Shown here: positions 34,554 through 42,417 of the stretch, in pieces
Numbering within the stretch: the first letter of the stretch is position 1
Layout: every line of letters begins with the position of its first letter
Source of the DNA: Acidobacteriota bacterium
Lineage (GTDB): Bacteria > Acidobacteriota > Terriglobia > 2-12-FULL-54-10
Assembly: GCA_009691245.1 (NCBI GenBank)
Contig: SHUM01000007.1
Span: 1-64,000 of the forward strand
Length of the DNA stretch: 64,000 bases
Direction: 5' to 3'
Notes under the pieces: generated by a model
What the model was told of the DNA's origin: nothing
The model's input: the letters and a program-made list of their open reading frames with translations, nothing else
Database searches by the model: none
Made by a program: the position numbers and the translations under genes

Positions 34554-37000
34554 GATGCGCGAGTCCTCCTCATCTGAAATGGCGTACTCTTCACAATACC
34601 GATAATGATCGACGACCAGCGGTAGTCCTTTGCAGCGGACTCCCGCACGACTTTGCGTAGGCTGGGAACATCATAGAATTCAACCTCACGCCCCAGCGCG
34701 TAGGTCATCAACTTCTCGGTCAGCGTATTGACGAACTGCTCCGGCTTGCTGAGCAGAACTTTCCTGAGCCCATCGGCGCCGGCGATCCTGGTGCCGTCGG
34801 GCATGGCGGAGGCATTGTCAATCTTTGCGCCGCCATCTTCCGTGCGCCACTGTCCGATGGCGTTGAAATTATCCAATGAAAATCCGATGGGGTCCATGCG
34901 TGCATGGCAGTTCGAGCAGACTGGATTGGCCTGATGCTGGATGGTGCGCTCGCGCATGGTCAGGTTCTTGATCTTATCGCCCTTCTCCTCAAGCAGCGGA
35001 ACGTTGGGAGGTGGAGGCGGCGGCGGTGTGCCCAGCATATTTTCCAGCACCCATTTGCCGCGCAGCACCGGCGAAGTTCGATTGGAGCGCGAGGTAACGG
35101 TCAGGATGCTGCCCTGCCCCAGCAGCCCGCGACGCGATTCATCGGCGACCGCAACGCGGCGGAAGCTGCTGCCGTAAACGCCGGTAATTCCGTAGTGTTT
35201 GGCGAGGCGCTCGTTGACGTAGGTGTAATCGGCGCGCAGCAAGTCCAATGCGGAGCGGTCTTCGCGCAACATGCTCGCGAAAAACAGACTGGTCTCGCGC
35301 TCGAACGCGACGCGCAGATTGTCATCGAAATCAGGGAAGACACCGGGGTCCGGCGAGACCATCTTCAGATTCCGCAGGTAGAGCCATTGGCCTGCGAAGT
35401 TATCCACCAGCGCAACGGCCTTGGGATCTGCCATCATGCGCTTCACTTGCGCGTCCAGCACGGCAGCGTCGTTCAACTTGCTATTTTCGGCGGCAGCCAG
35501 CAATTCATCATCGGGAATGCTGGACCACAGGAAGAAGGAGAGGCGCGAAGCCAGCTCGATATCGCTCAACTTGTAAGGTGAATCGGGCGCGGCGCCCGCG
35601 GGATCACGCTCAATGCGGAACAGGAATTCCGGGCTGACCAGCATGCCTTGGATCGCCATGCGCACGCCACTTTCAAAGCCATTGGCAGCCCCGCCATCCG
35701 CTTTACCGGCCTGATAGAGTTTGGCCAGCGACTGCATTTCTTTGTCCGTTACCGGGCGACGATAGGCGCGGCGCGCCAGGCCGGAAAGAATCTTCTGCGC
35801 GCAGATGTCCTGCTCGGTCTCGGCGGTGGGATGGCAGGTGAAAATCTTCTGGCGGCTGGGTGTATTGCCCACGCCGCTCGCGTTAAATGGGCCGTCAATG
35901 GTGATGCTGGCGATGCCCGGGTCGCCGCCCTTCCAGTCGCCGATGTCGGGAGTCATGGGACGCGCGAAATTTTCGAGCAAGCCTTCCGGCTCGCCGGCCT
36001 TGGCGCGAAACGCCACGCCAACTGTACGCGTGCCGGCCTCGACCGCAAAGCGCGCGACCAACTCATCGTCGGCCAAAAATTCATAGGCCGTCTGATCAGG
36101 ATCACCGCGATAGAACGTGCCGTTGCGATTGTGCTCCGGGCCGGTTAGGCCGAAGCGCTTGCCGCCGACGGAAAAATCAGCGACGCGCACGCCATTCAGC
36201 CGCACATCCAATTGATGCGCCGTCCCGGTGAGGCCGCGAATGATGCCGTCGTCGTTGCGCACGAGTTTCATCTTGACCACGTACTCGCCATCCAGTGGGA
36301 ATACATGATGCACGGCGATGCCGCCGCGCGAGCCGAAAGGCAAGTCATCGCTCAACTGCTCGTCCTGATAAAGCTTGTCGGGAACATTGTAGGTCTCACC
36401 CACCGGAGCAATCGCCGGATCACCCACGGACATGGTGCTGATCTTCGACGCCGCCGACATGTACCGCTCCATGAGCACGGGCGAGACGTTCAGCAGTTGC
36501 GCAAGATTGTCGAAGCCGCGCCCCGAGTCATCGGCGGGCAGCAGCGCAGCGCCGTCCACTTCAATGGCCAGCAGATCGCGCACCGCGTTCGAGTACTCGG
36601 CACGATTCAGCCGATGCACCACGGTGCTCCCCGGATTAGGTTTGGCGGCGGCGAGTTGATCAAGATTTTTTTCAAGATAGTCGGCGAGATCGTTATTCGC
36701 CTGTGCGTCGGGACGCGGCGCCTTGGCCGGCGGCATGGCGCCGGTGCGCAGCTTCTTGACAACTTTCTCCCATACGTCGGGCGCTTCAGAAATGTTGTCT
36801 ACGTTGGCTTGATCCAGCATCAGATCAGCAGTCTTCAATTTTTCATTGTGGCAGGTGACACAATATTTATTGAGCAGCGCGCGATTCGCCGAAACGGGTT
36901 CCGTGGTTTGCTGCGCCTGCGCGCCGCCGGCAATGGATGCCGCGACCGCCATCACGCTCATTAAAATTACCAGGCGATTCCAAGATTTCAATTCAATCAT
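34550..37000 (-). CDS. DUF1592/DUF1588/DUF1595 protein with cytochrome c domain
   Basis: An 816-residue exported protein. After a signal peptide (LVILMSVMAVAASIAGGAQAQ) comes a cytochrome-like domain with CVTCH. Then follow DUF1587 (HRLNRAEYSNAVRDLLAIEVD), a carbohydrate-binding-like middle part, DUF1595 (LARRAYRRPVTDKEM), DUF1592 (LSDIELASRLSFFLWSSIPD), DUF1588 (YVNERLAKHYGI; RTSPVLRGKWVLENMLGTP) and DUF1585 at the end. A second heme-type motif CSNCH is present near residue 700. The ATG at 37000 is preferred to one 20 codons upstream because the signal peptide begins there. Function is unknown; heme binding suggests periplasmic redox chemistry. Confidence 0.9.
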   Translation of the reverse strand: MIELKSWNRLVILMSVMAVAASIAGGAQAQQTTEPVSANRALLNKYCVTCHNEKLKTADLMLDQANVDNISEAPDVWEKVVKKLRTGAMPPAKAPRPDAQANNDLADYLEKNLDQLAAAKPNPGSTVVHRLNRAEYSNAVRDLLAIEVDGAALLPADDSGRGFDNLAQLLNVSPVLMERYMSAASKISTMSVGDPAIAPVGETYNVPDKLYQDEQLSDDLPFGSRGGIAVHHVFPLDGEYVVKMKLVRNDDGIIRGLTGTAHQLDVRLNGVRVADFSVGGKRFGLTGPEHNRNGTFYRGDPDQTAYEFLADDELVARFAVEAGTRTVGVAFRAKAGEPEGLLENFARPMTPDIGDWKGGDPGIASITIDGPFNASGVGNTPSRQKIFTCHPTAETEQDICAQKILSGLARRAYRRPVTDKEMQSLAKLYQAGKADGGAANGFESGVRMAIQGMLVSPEFLFRIERDPAGAAPDSPYKLSDIELASRLSFFLWSSIPDDELLAAAENSKLNDAAVLDAQVKRMMADPKAVALVDNFAGQWLYLRNLKMVSPDPGVFPDFDDNLRVAFERETSLFFASMLREDRSALDLLRADYTYVNERLAKHYGITGVYGSSFRRVAVADESRRGLLGQGSILTVTSRSNRTSPVLRGKWVLENMLGTPPPPPPPNVPLLEEKGDKIKNLTMRERTIQHQANPVCSNCHARMDPIGFSLDNFNAIGQWRTEDGGAKIDNASAMPDGTRIAGADGLRKVLLSKPEQFVNTLTEKLMTYALGREVEFYDVPSLRKVVRESAAKDYRWSSIIIGIVKSTPFQMRRTRAS

Positions 37001-37283
37001 CTTCCGCCCTTTTGCTGGAGTTTCGGCAATTCTCCTAGCTTTTTTGCTACCCTTCAACACAACCTAAAATGAACCACGTCCGCCGGTTTATACACCTAGA
37101 CCCAGCCGCCGCCGGGCCGGCAAGCGCGGACCATCTCGCCTCTTAATATTAATACAAGCCTGCAAGGTGTCAATAGGCAATTTTATCAATGTGTTATCAG
37201 CCGGAGTGCGGGCCACGGCAGGCTCTGATTTACGACCGCTTTCACGGCGGGTTTGCAGCAGGCGCTTTCCAGCAACAGGCCAA

Positions 37284-37312
37284 AAGGCCCGCCCCGAATG
37301 GGAGCGGTCCTT
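37284..37312 (-). terminator. Probable terminator of the second TonB-dependent receptor gene
   Basis: On the minus strand AAGG-A-CCGCTCC pairs with GGGGCGG-G-CCTT, followed by a TTTT run (A-run at 37282-37285 on the plus strand). It is 45 bases past the receptor stop. The surrounding 37001-37356 holds no gene. Confidence 0.55.
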
Positions 37313-37356
37313 CCTGGCGTTGCAGATCAACCGGCGCAATCATGCCGGGAAACAAG

Positions 37357-40300
37357 TTAGAAAACCAGCTTCAGCCCGAACTGCAACTGACGCGCGTTGG
37401 AGACCGTGGTGGTGATCTGTCCCGAGCCGGCGGTAAACCAATTGTTCAGCGGCGCGCCGGTCGTGGTGTTGCGATTGCCCGCGTTGAGCGGAGCGTTGGC
37501 GGGACGGCCGAAGTTGGCATGGTTGAGCAGGTTGAAGAAGTCCGCGTGGAACTGGAGCGAGCTGCCTTCCGTGAGACCCAGCGGCATGGACTTGAGCAGG
37601 CTGAAATCGAGCACCGTGTACTTGGGTCCAATCAGAGTGTTGCGTCCCGAGTTGCCGTAGAAGCCGGGGGCGGGCAGCGTGTAGGCGCAAGGATCGTAGT
37701 ACATGTCAGTGGTGCCGAGCTTGGTGCCGGCGGCGATGGTCTGGCCGGCGGCGGGCCCGAACGAGCAGCCCGCTGAAACACCCGAGGTGATGCTCGCCGC
37801 GGTCCGGCTGGCATCCACTTGTTCAGGATGCTGACGACCCGCGGAGCGCGATTGATCGGGCACGTTGCGTCCGCCGATCTGCACGGTGAAGGGAGCGCCG
37901 GTCGAGGCCGTCAGAATCGACGACACGCGCCAGCCGCCCAGAATAAGCGAGCCGATGCCGCCCTGGAAAGGCGAAGGGACCGACCACAGACCGTTCATCA
38001 CGAAGTTATGCGACAAGTGCAGCGTGGAAAGTCCGCGGTCCACCTTGGTGTCATAGGGCTGCGACTGCGCGCCTTCGTTGTAGTCGCTCAGCGCGAGTCC
38101 GGTGGTGGCGTCGTCGATGTTCTTCGACCAGGTGTAGGCGGCATTGAACTGGAAGCCGCGGTTGAAGCGCTTCTTCACTTCCACCAGCAGGCCGTTGTAG
38201 AACGCCTTGCCGTCCGTGTTGCGCACCGTGGACTGATCGAGGTAGGTATTCAGGCGCGGCGTGCCGGTGGCCACGAACGGGCGGCCACCCACCATGGTGG
38301 GATAGGCCGCGTTGCCGTCGGCGAGGCGGAACAGATGATTGCCGCGCGAGCCGACATACTGCGCCGAGACGGCCAGGTTGGGCATGATCTCGCGGTCGAT
38401 GGAGAAGTTGAACTTCATGTCGTAGGACGATTCCATCTCGTACTGAATGAACTCGGCCAGCGCGTCAATCACCGGGAAGGGACTGAGGTTCGGCGTCAGA
38501 AACGACGGACCCACGCTGAGCGCGTACGCTCTGGCGTTGGCCACCGTGATATTCGGCGCCGGGGTAACCACAATCGTCGCGGCATAGGGGGGATTCTTGC
38601 GGGTGATGGTGTTCAGGTAATTGCCCAGAATCAACTGATGGAAGATGCCGAAGCCGCCGCGGATGGCGGTCTTGCCGTTGCCCTGGACATCCCACGCGAA
38701 ACCGACGCGCGGCGACCAGGTACTCTCGCCGGGACTGTTGAAGTAGGTATCGGTCCCGTTTTCTGGCGTGTCGTAGCGCGTCGCTTCCATCCACTTGCGA
38801 ATGGTGGAGACGCGGCCCCACTTTTCGCCGGGCGCGGTCCACGGCTCATAGCGCAGGCCCAGATTCAGCATGAAGTTCGTGCGCAGGCGATAGTCATCCT
38901 GGAAAAACATGCTGTAGATGGCCTGCCGCGTGGAGCGCGCCGTGCTGCTGCCCGGCACCTCCGCCGAGAACGAGTTCATGTTGGTGTCAGTCAGGAAGCC
39001 AGCGGCATTGCTGAACGAGAAATCACCAAATGCGCCCGCCGCGGGTCCACTGGTGTTGAAGCCTACGTGGCTCCAGGAAAAACCGAAGCGCAGGGTATGC
39101 GCGCTCTTGCTGAGCGTCAGCGATTCAGCAAGCTCATAGAGATTCTGCACGCGGTAGGTGGTGTCATTGGAGTTCAAGCCCAGGGTGGTGATCCCCGTAA
39201 AGCCGATGCCGGTGGGATAGTCTTTGCCCAGGAAGTAGAGACTTTCCGGATAGGCGATCTTCAGATCAATGGTCGGCACGATATTGGTGCGGTTCATGGA
39301 GGCGCGCGTGGAGGACAGCAGTGTCGGCGTCAGGATGTTCTCATACTGAACCGTCGAGTAGCGCTGGCGCGTGCGGATCAGTGTGTCGGAGATATTCAGC
39401 GCCGCCGGGATGCGGTCGTCGCCGTTGTCATACTGGAAGCGCGCGAAGAGATTCTGATTCGAGTTGAGATTGTAGTCCACACGGGTTACAAAGAAATTTT
39501 CATTGGTGATGCGGTTCTGCGGCGTGAAGTGCTCGAAGATTCCGCTGCCGGGAAAGGACTCTTTACCATTGGGGAGCGGATAAAGGTCCAGGTACGGGCG
39601 AATCGTCGGCGCAACCTGAACCGTGGTGCCGTTGGGAAGGATGCCCTGCCGTATCGCCGGACCGGGAACCAGCGCGGGATCGGCGACGCCGATGTTGGCT
39701 TGGCGCAGCGCTTCAAAGTTGCCGAAGTAGAATGCCTTGTCCTTGATGATTGGTCCGCCAGCCGAGCCGCCGAACTGGTTGCGGCGGAACTCCGCCTTCT
39801 TGCGATTGGCGCGATTGTTTTCCCAGCTGGTGGCGTCGATGTTGTCATTGCGCAGATAACCATAGGCCGTGCCGTGGATGGTATTGGTGCCTGACTTGGT
39901 GATCATCTGCACCATGCCGCCGGAGTAGCCGCCGAACTCGGAGCTATAGCCGCCGGAGAGCACGCGGAACTCGCGCACCGCATCCACGCCCATCATCACG
40001 CCCGAGGCCGAGCCGGGGGTGCCGAAATTGCCCACGCTATTAATGTTGGTGCCGTCAAGCTGCCAGCCGGTCTGATCGGGGCGGGAGCCGGCCAGCGCCA
40101 CGCGCGTGCCGAAGCCCTTGGACGCGCCCTGTTCCGACCCGCGCACGGAGACCGCGCCGGGCTGGACGAGTGCGAGTTGCGAGAAGTCGCGGCCGTTCAG
40201 CGGCAACTCCTGAATGCGACGCTCTTCCACCACGCCGGAGACGTTGCTGGTGGAGACATCCACCAGCGGCGCCTCGCCGGTTACGGTAACCTGCTCGCTC

Positions 40301-40653
40301 ACCGATCCCACCTTCATGGTCAGCGGGAGGTTCACCACCTGACCAACGGTCAGGGTAATTCCCTGACGCACCGAGGTGTCGAATCCGGTCAGCGTGCTGG
40401 TGATCTCATAGGTGCCGGGATTCAGCGAAGGCACGTTGAAGCGACCTTGCGCGTCCGACGTGGCGGTGCGCTTGATGCCGGTCTCCGTATTGTTGACGGT
40501 AATCTCGACGCCAGGCATCATCGCGCCCGACTCGTCCGCCACCGTGCCGGTCAGCGTGGCGTTCTGCGCCACGGCCGCCGCCACGAACATCAGGCCGAGG
40601 GCCACGGTCGAAAACATGCCAGAAACGGTTCTAAACCAATTGCTCTGTCTCAT
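37357..40653 (-). CDS. Oar-type TonB-dependent outer-membrane receptor (paralogue 2)
   Basis: A 1098-residue receptor. The ATG at 40653 has AAGGAGGGG eight bases upstream and opens a signal peptide ending near AAAVAQ. Then come a carboxypeptidase-like regulatory domain (TGTVADESGAMMPGVEIT; LNPGTYEITSTLTGFD), a plug (LPLNGRDFSQLALVQPGA; GGMVQMITKSGTNTIHGTAY) and a beta-barrel ending LGLKLVF. The two receptors in the window share domain order and many identical stretches. It lies upstream of the DUF1592 operon on the same strand, separated by a probable terminator, so it may be transcribed separately. Ligand unknown. Confidence 0.93.
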   Translation of the reverse strand: MRQSNWFRTVSGMFSTVALGLMFVAAAVAQNATLTGTVADESGAMMPGVEITVNNTETGIKRTATSDAQGRFNVPSLNPGTYEITSTLTGFDTSVRQGITLTVGQVVNLPLTMKVGSVSEQVTVTGEAPLVDVSTSNVSGVVEERRIQELPLNGRDFSQLALVQPGAVSVRGSEQGASKGFGTRVALAGSRPDQTGWQLDGTNINSVGNFGTPGSASGVMMGVDAVREFRVLSGGYSSEFGGYSGGMVQMITKSGTNTIHGTAYGYLRNDNIDATSWENNRANRKKAEFRRNQFGGSAGGPIIKDKAFYFGNFEALRQANIGVADPALVPGPAIRQGILPNGTTVQVAPTIRPYLDLYPLPNGKESFPGSGIFEHFTPQNRITNENFFVTRVDYNLNSNQNLFARFQYDNGDDRIPAALNISDTLIRTRQRYSTVQYENILTPTLLSSTRASMNRTNIVPTIDLKIAYPESLYFLGKDYPTGIGFTGITTLGLNSNDTTYRVQNLYELAESLTLSKSAHTLRFGFSWSHVGFNTSGPAAGAFGDFSFSNAAGFLTDTNMNSFSAEVPGSSTARSTRQAIYSMFFQDDYRLRTNFMLNLGLRYEPWTAPGEKWGRVSTIRKWMEATRYDTPENGTDTYFNSPGESTWSPRVGFAWDVQGNGKTAIRGGFGIFHQLILGNYLNTITRKNPPYAATIVVTPAPNITVANARAYALSVGPSFLTPNLSPFPVIDALAEFIQYEMESSYDMKFNFSIDREIMPNLAVSAQYVGSRGNHLFRLADGNAAYPTMVGGRPFVATGTPRLNTYLDQSTVRNTDGKAFYNGLLVEVKKRFNRGFQFNAAYTWSKNIDDATTGLALSDYNEGAQSQPYDTKVDRGLSTLHLSHNFVMNGLWSVPSPFQGGIGSLILGGWRVSSILTASTGAPFTVQIGGRNVPDQSRSAGRQHPEQVDASRTAASITSGVSAGCSFGPAAGQTIAAGTKLGTTDMYYDPCAYTLPAPGFYGNSGRNTLIGPKYTVLDFSLLKSMPLGLTEGSSLQFHADFFNLLNHANFGRPANAPLNAGNRNTTTGAPLNNWFTAGSGQITTTVSNARQLQFGLKLVF

Positions 40654-40732
40654 TACTGACCCCTCCTTGGAATTCAAAAACAAATTTCAAAAAACAAACT
40701 GTTTAGAAAACTAGTGTTTGCACGCGACTCTT

Positions 40733-40760
40733 ATTGCCGCGCAGGCATTGCCGCGCAGGC
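40733..40760. repeat. Tandem 14-base duplication upstream of the receptor
   Basis: ATTGCCGCGCAGGC occurs twice in direct succession (40733-40746 and 40747-40760). It lies in the leader region of the receptor gene, between its possible promoter and the start codon. Confidence 0.75.
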
Positions 40761-40893
40761 AGCGCAGAACCTTTGCTGTTTGCGCGCAAGCGTGCTAGAC
40801 CACACTGCCAGCGCGACACTGGCTGTTCTCTTATTAAATTGCACTAACTTAATGATGAACACACAGCCACAGCTGACATTTCGGCCTAGCTCC

Positions 40894-40922
40894 ATTTTTC
40901 GTCACGGCAGCAGTGTTGTCAA
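40894..40922 (-). promoter_or_regulatory. Possible promoter for the second receptor
   Basis: On the minus strand TTGACA (40917-40922) is followed after 17 bases by AAAAAT (40894-40899). This would give a leader of about 240 bases before the ATG at 40653. The boxes fit sigma-70 consensus at six and four positions. Confidence 0.35.
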
Positions 40923-40975
40923 CTGGAAACTGGGGCCAAAGGCGGGTTGGGCCGTAGGGACAAATCCTCCATAGC

Positions 40976-41055
40976 CGTCAATCCGAGCGCAGCGAGGAAC
41001 CTGCTTTCCCCGCGAAGGAAATCAACAGCAGGTTCCTCGCTGCGCTCGGATTGAC
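40976..41055. repeat. Near-perfect palindrome, GTCAATCCGAGCGCAG type
   Basis: The left arm begins CGTCAATCCGAGCGCAGCGA and continues GGAACCTGCT; the right arm mirrors it, ending CGCTCGGATTGACG. About 30-base arms surround a loop of about 20 bases. It is close kin to the element at 49736 and lies just after the metallo-beta-lactamase-fold gene. Confidence 0.88.
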
Positions 41056-41077
41056 GACGATGAGGATTAATGTGCAG

Positions 41078-42049
41078 CTACCGCCGTGTGGTGGTAACCG
41101 ACTTCCGCCCGGCGCGCTCCTCTTGCAGGTTGTAGCGGTACTCAAGTTCGAAGTCCTTGATATAGGCTTGGAAGCCTTCGCGGTCCACAAACGGGTTTGC
41201 CGCGCCGGGCTTCATCTTCGCAATCTTCTCGTTCAGGTTGAACATGAAGGCGTGCGAGGCCAGGAAAATATCCGGATGCAGCGTCTTCAGCCGGGCAAAG
41301 CCCTTGGCGTAATCGGCGATGGCGTTGGGGTACTTGGGATAGTTCACCAGCGGCACGCCGTCGTTCAGGCGCTGCGAGCAGGCGAACGCCACTTCATATT
41401 TCTTGCCCGCCTCTTCCGTGGTCATCGTCCATGTGGTGCAGCCCTTGGTGTGCCCCGGCGTCAGCAGCGCGGTCATGGTAACGCCGCCCAGCGTTACCTT
41501 GTCGCCATCCTTCAATAGCTTGTCGGCCTTCACCGGCTTCCAGAGCGGCTTGCCGTCGAAGTTGCGGAAGTCGCTCACGCCGCCGTCGGCCAGCACCGCC
41601 GCATCCTCGGCCATCACGTAAACCGTCGCGCCGGTATCCTTCTTGAGCGTGGCCAGCCCGCCCACGTGATCCAGATGCGCGTGCGCCTGCAACAGTATTT
41701 TGATGTCGCTCCACTTGAAGCCCAGCGCGGCAATGTTGTCCTTGATGTTCTGAACGAACTGCTCGTCCTCGGTGTCCAGAAGGATCAACCCTGCCGGAGT
41801 CGAGATCAGAAAGGAAGTGTAGTTGGTCAGGCCGACGTAATACACATTGCCGATAATCTTAAACGGCTTCACCGGATTATTCGGATAAGGCGGATTGTAA
41901 AGCTGCTTGGTCGGCTTGGCCACGGCGTTGGATGCTGGGCCCCCCGCGTTCTGCGCCACCGCTATTCCGCTAACACCCATCACCAGCGCCGCAGCAATTA
42001 CCAGCGCCAACCCCACAGCCAATCCCCGAACCTTATTTGATGGAAACAT
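41078..42049 (-). CDS. Exported metallo-beta-lactamase-fold hydrolase, subclass B3-like
   Basis: A 323-residue protein with a signal peptide (GLAVGLALVIAAALVMGVSGIAVAQ). The zinc motif HAHLDH lies at residues 123-128. A second histidine is in TPGHTKGCTTWT, a segment typical of subclass B3, and a third in LASHAFMF. The overall length and the signal peptide fit B3 enzymes, which are frequent in soil Acidobacteriota. Whether it hydrolyses beta-lactams or another substrate cannot be decided. The ATG at 42049 is chosen over a GTG one codon upstream; a purine-rich GAGGGAAG region precedes it. Confidence 0.82.
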   Translation of the reverse strand: MFPSNKVRGLAVGLALVIAAALVMGVSGIAVAQNAGGPASNAVAKPTKQLYNPPYPNNPVKPFKIIGNVYYVGLTNYTSFLISTPAGLILLDTEDEQFVQNIKDNIAALGFKWSDIKILLQAHAHLDHVGGLATLKKDTGATVYVMAEDAAVLADGGVSDFRNFDGKPLWKPVKADKLLKDGDKVTLGGVTMTALLTPGHTKGCTTWTMTTEEAGKKYEVAFACSQRLNDGVPLVNYPKYPNAIADYAKGFARLKTLHPDIFLASHAFMFNLNEKIAKMKPGAANPFVDREGFQAYIKDFELEYRYNLQEERAGRKSVTTTRR

Positions 42050-42118
42050 CACACTTCCCTCCCCCTCAGCTAACTCGGCAATCGCCCCCGATGCTACCGC
42101 TGTCGTGATGCAGCGTCA

Positions 42119-42244
42119 AGTAGCGGCAGGCATTTCCTGCCTGCCTCGGTTTATAAGTAGCGACAGGCATTCCTGCTTGTCCAGCCTTCTGCGCCAGTCG
42201 AGCGCTTAAGTCAGATGCGGCAGGCAGGAATTCCTGCCACTACC
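42119..42244. repeat. Compound repeat of GTAGCGGCAGGCATTCCTGCC units
   Basis: Two direct units, AGTAGCGGCAGGCATTTCCT at 42119 and AGTAGCGACAGGCATTCCTG at 42157, are followed by an inverted unit ending GGCAGGAATTCCTGCCACTAC at 42244 (split here as GGCAGGAATT and CCTGCCACTAC). Each half is itself palindromic (GGCAGG...CCTGCC). It sits upstream of the metallo-beta-lactamase-fold gene. Confidence 0.75.
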
Positions 42245-42335
42245 TAAGAACTGGGACCAACATGCTCCCAATGAGCGAGGCGGGTTTCTTGGGACTTGGC
42301 GACGGAGTATTTTTTGGGGGGGGGTGGAAAAAAGT

Positions 42336-42363
42336 TGGGCGATGAAGACCTCTTCATCGCCCA
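42336..42363 (-). terminator. Rho-independent terminator of the repeat-protein gene
   Basis: A 12-base stem GGGCGATGAAGA/TCTTCATCGCCC is followed on the minus strand by AACTTTTTTCC. It is 55 bases past the stop of the gene at 42418 and is the clearest terminator in the window. Confidence 0.85.
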
Positions 42364-42417
42364 GCTACCAGTGGCGGCGTTGCCGCCGGCGGATTGTGTT
42401 GCCAACAGCCGCTCGAA

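Noticed and set aside
37819-39894. Plus-strand open frame of 691 codons antisense to the second receptor
   Set aside because: The receptor on the other strand is clearly coding. The frame is Arg- and His-rich and unlike any protein, as expected for an antisense shadow.
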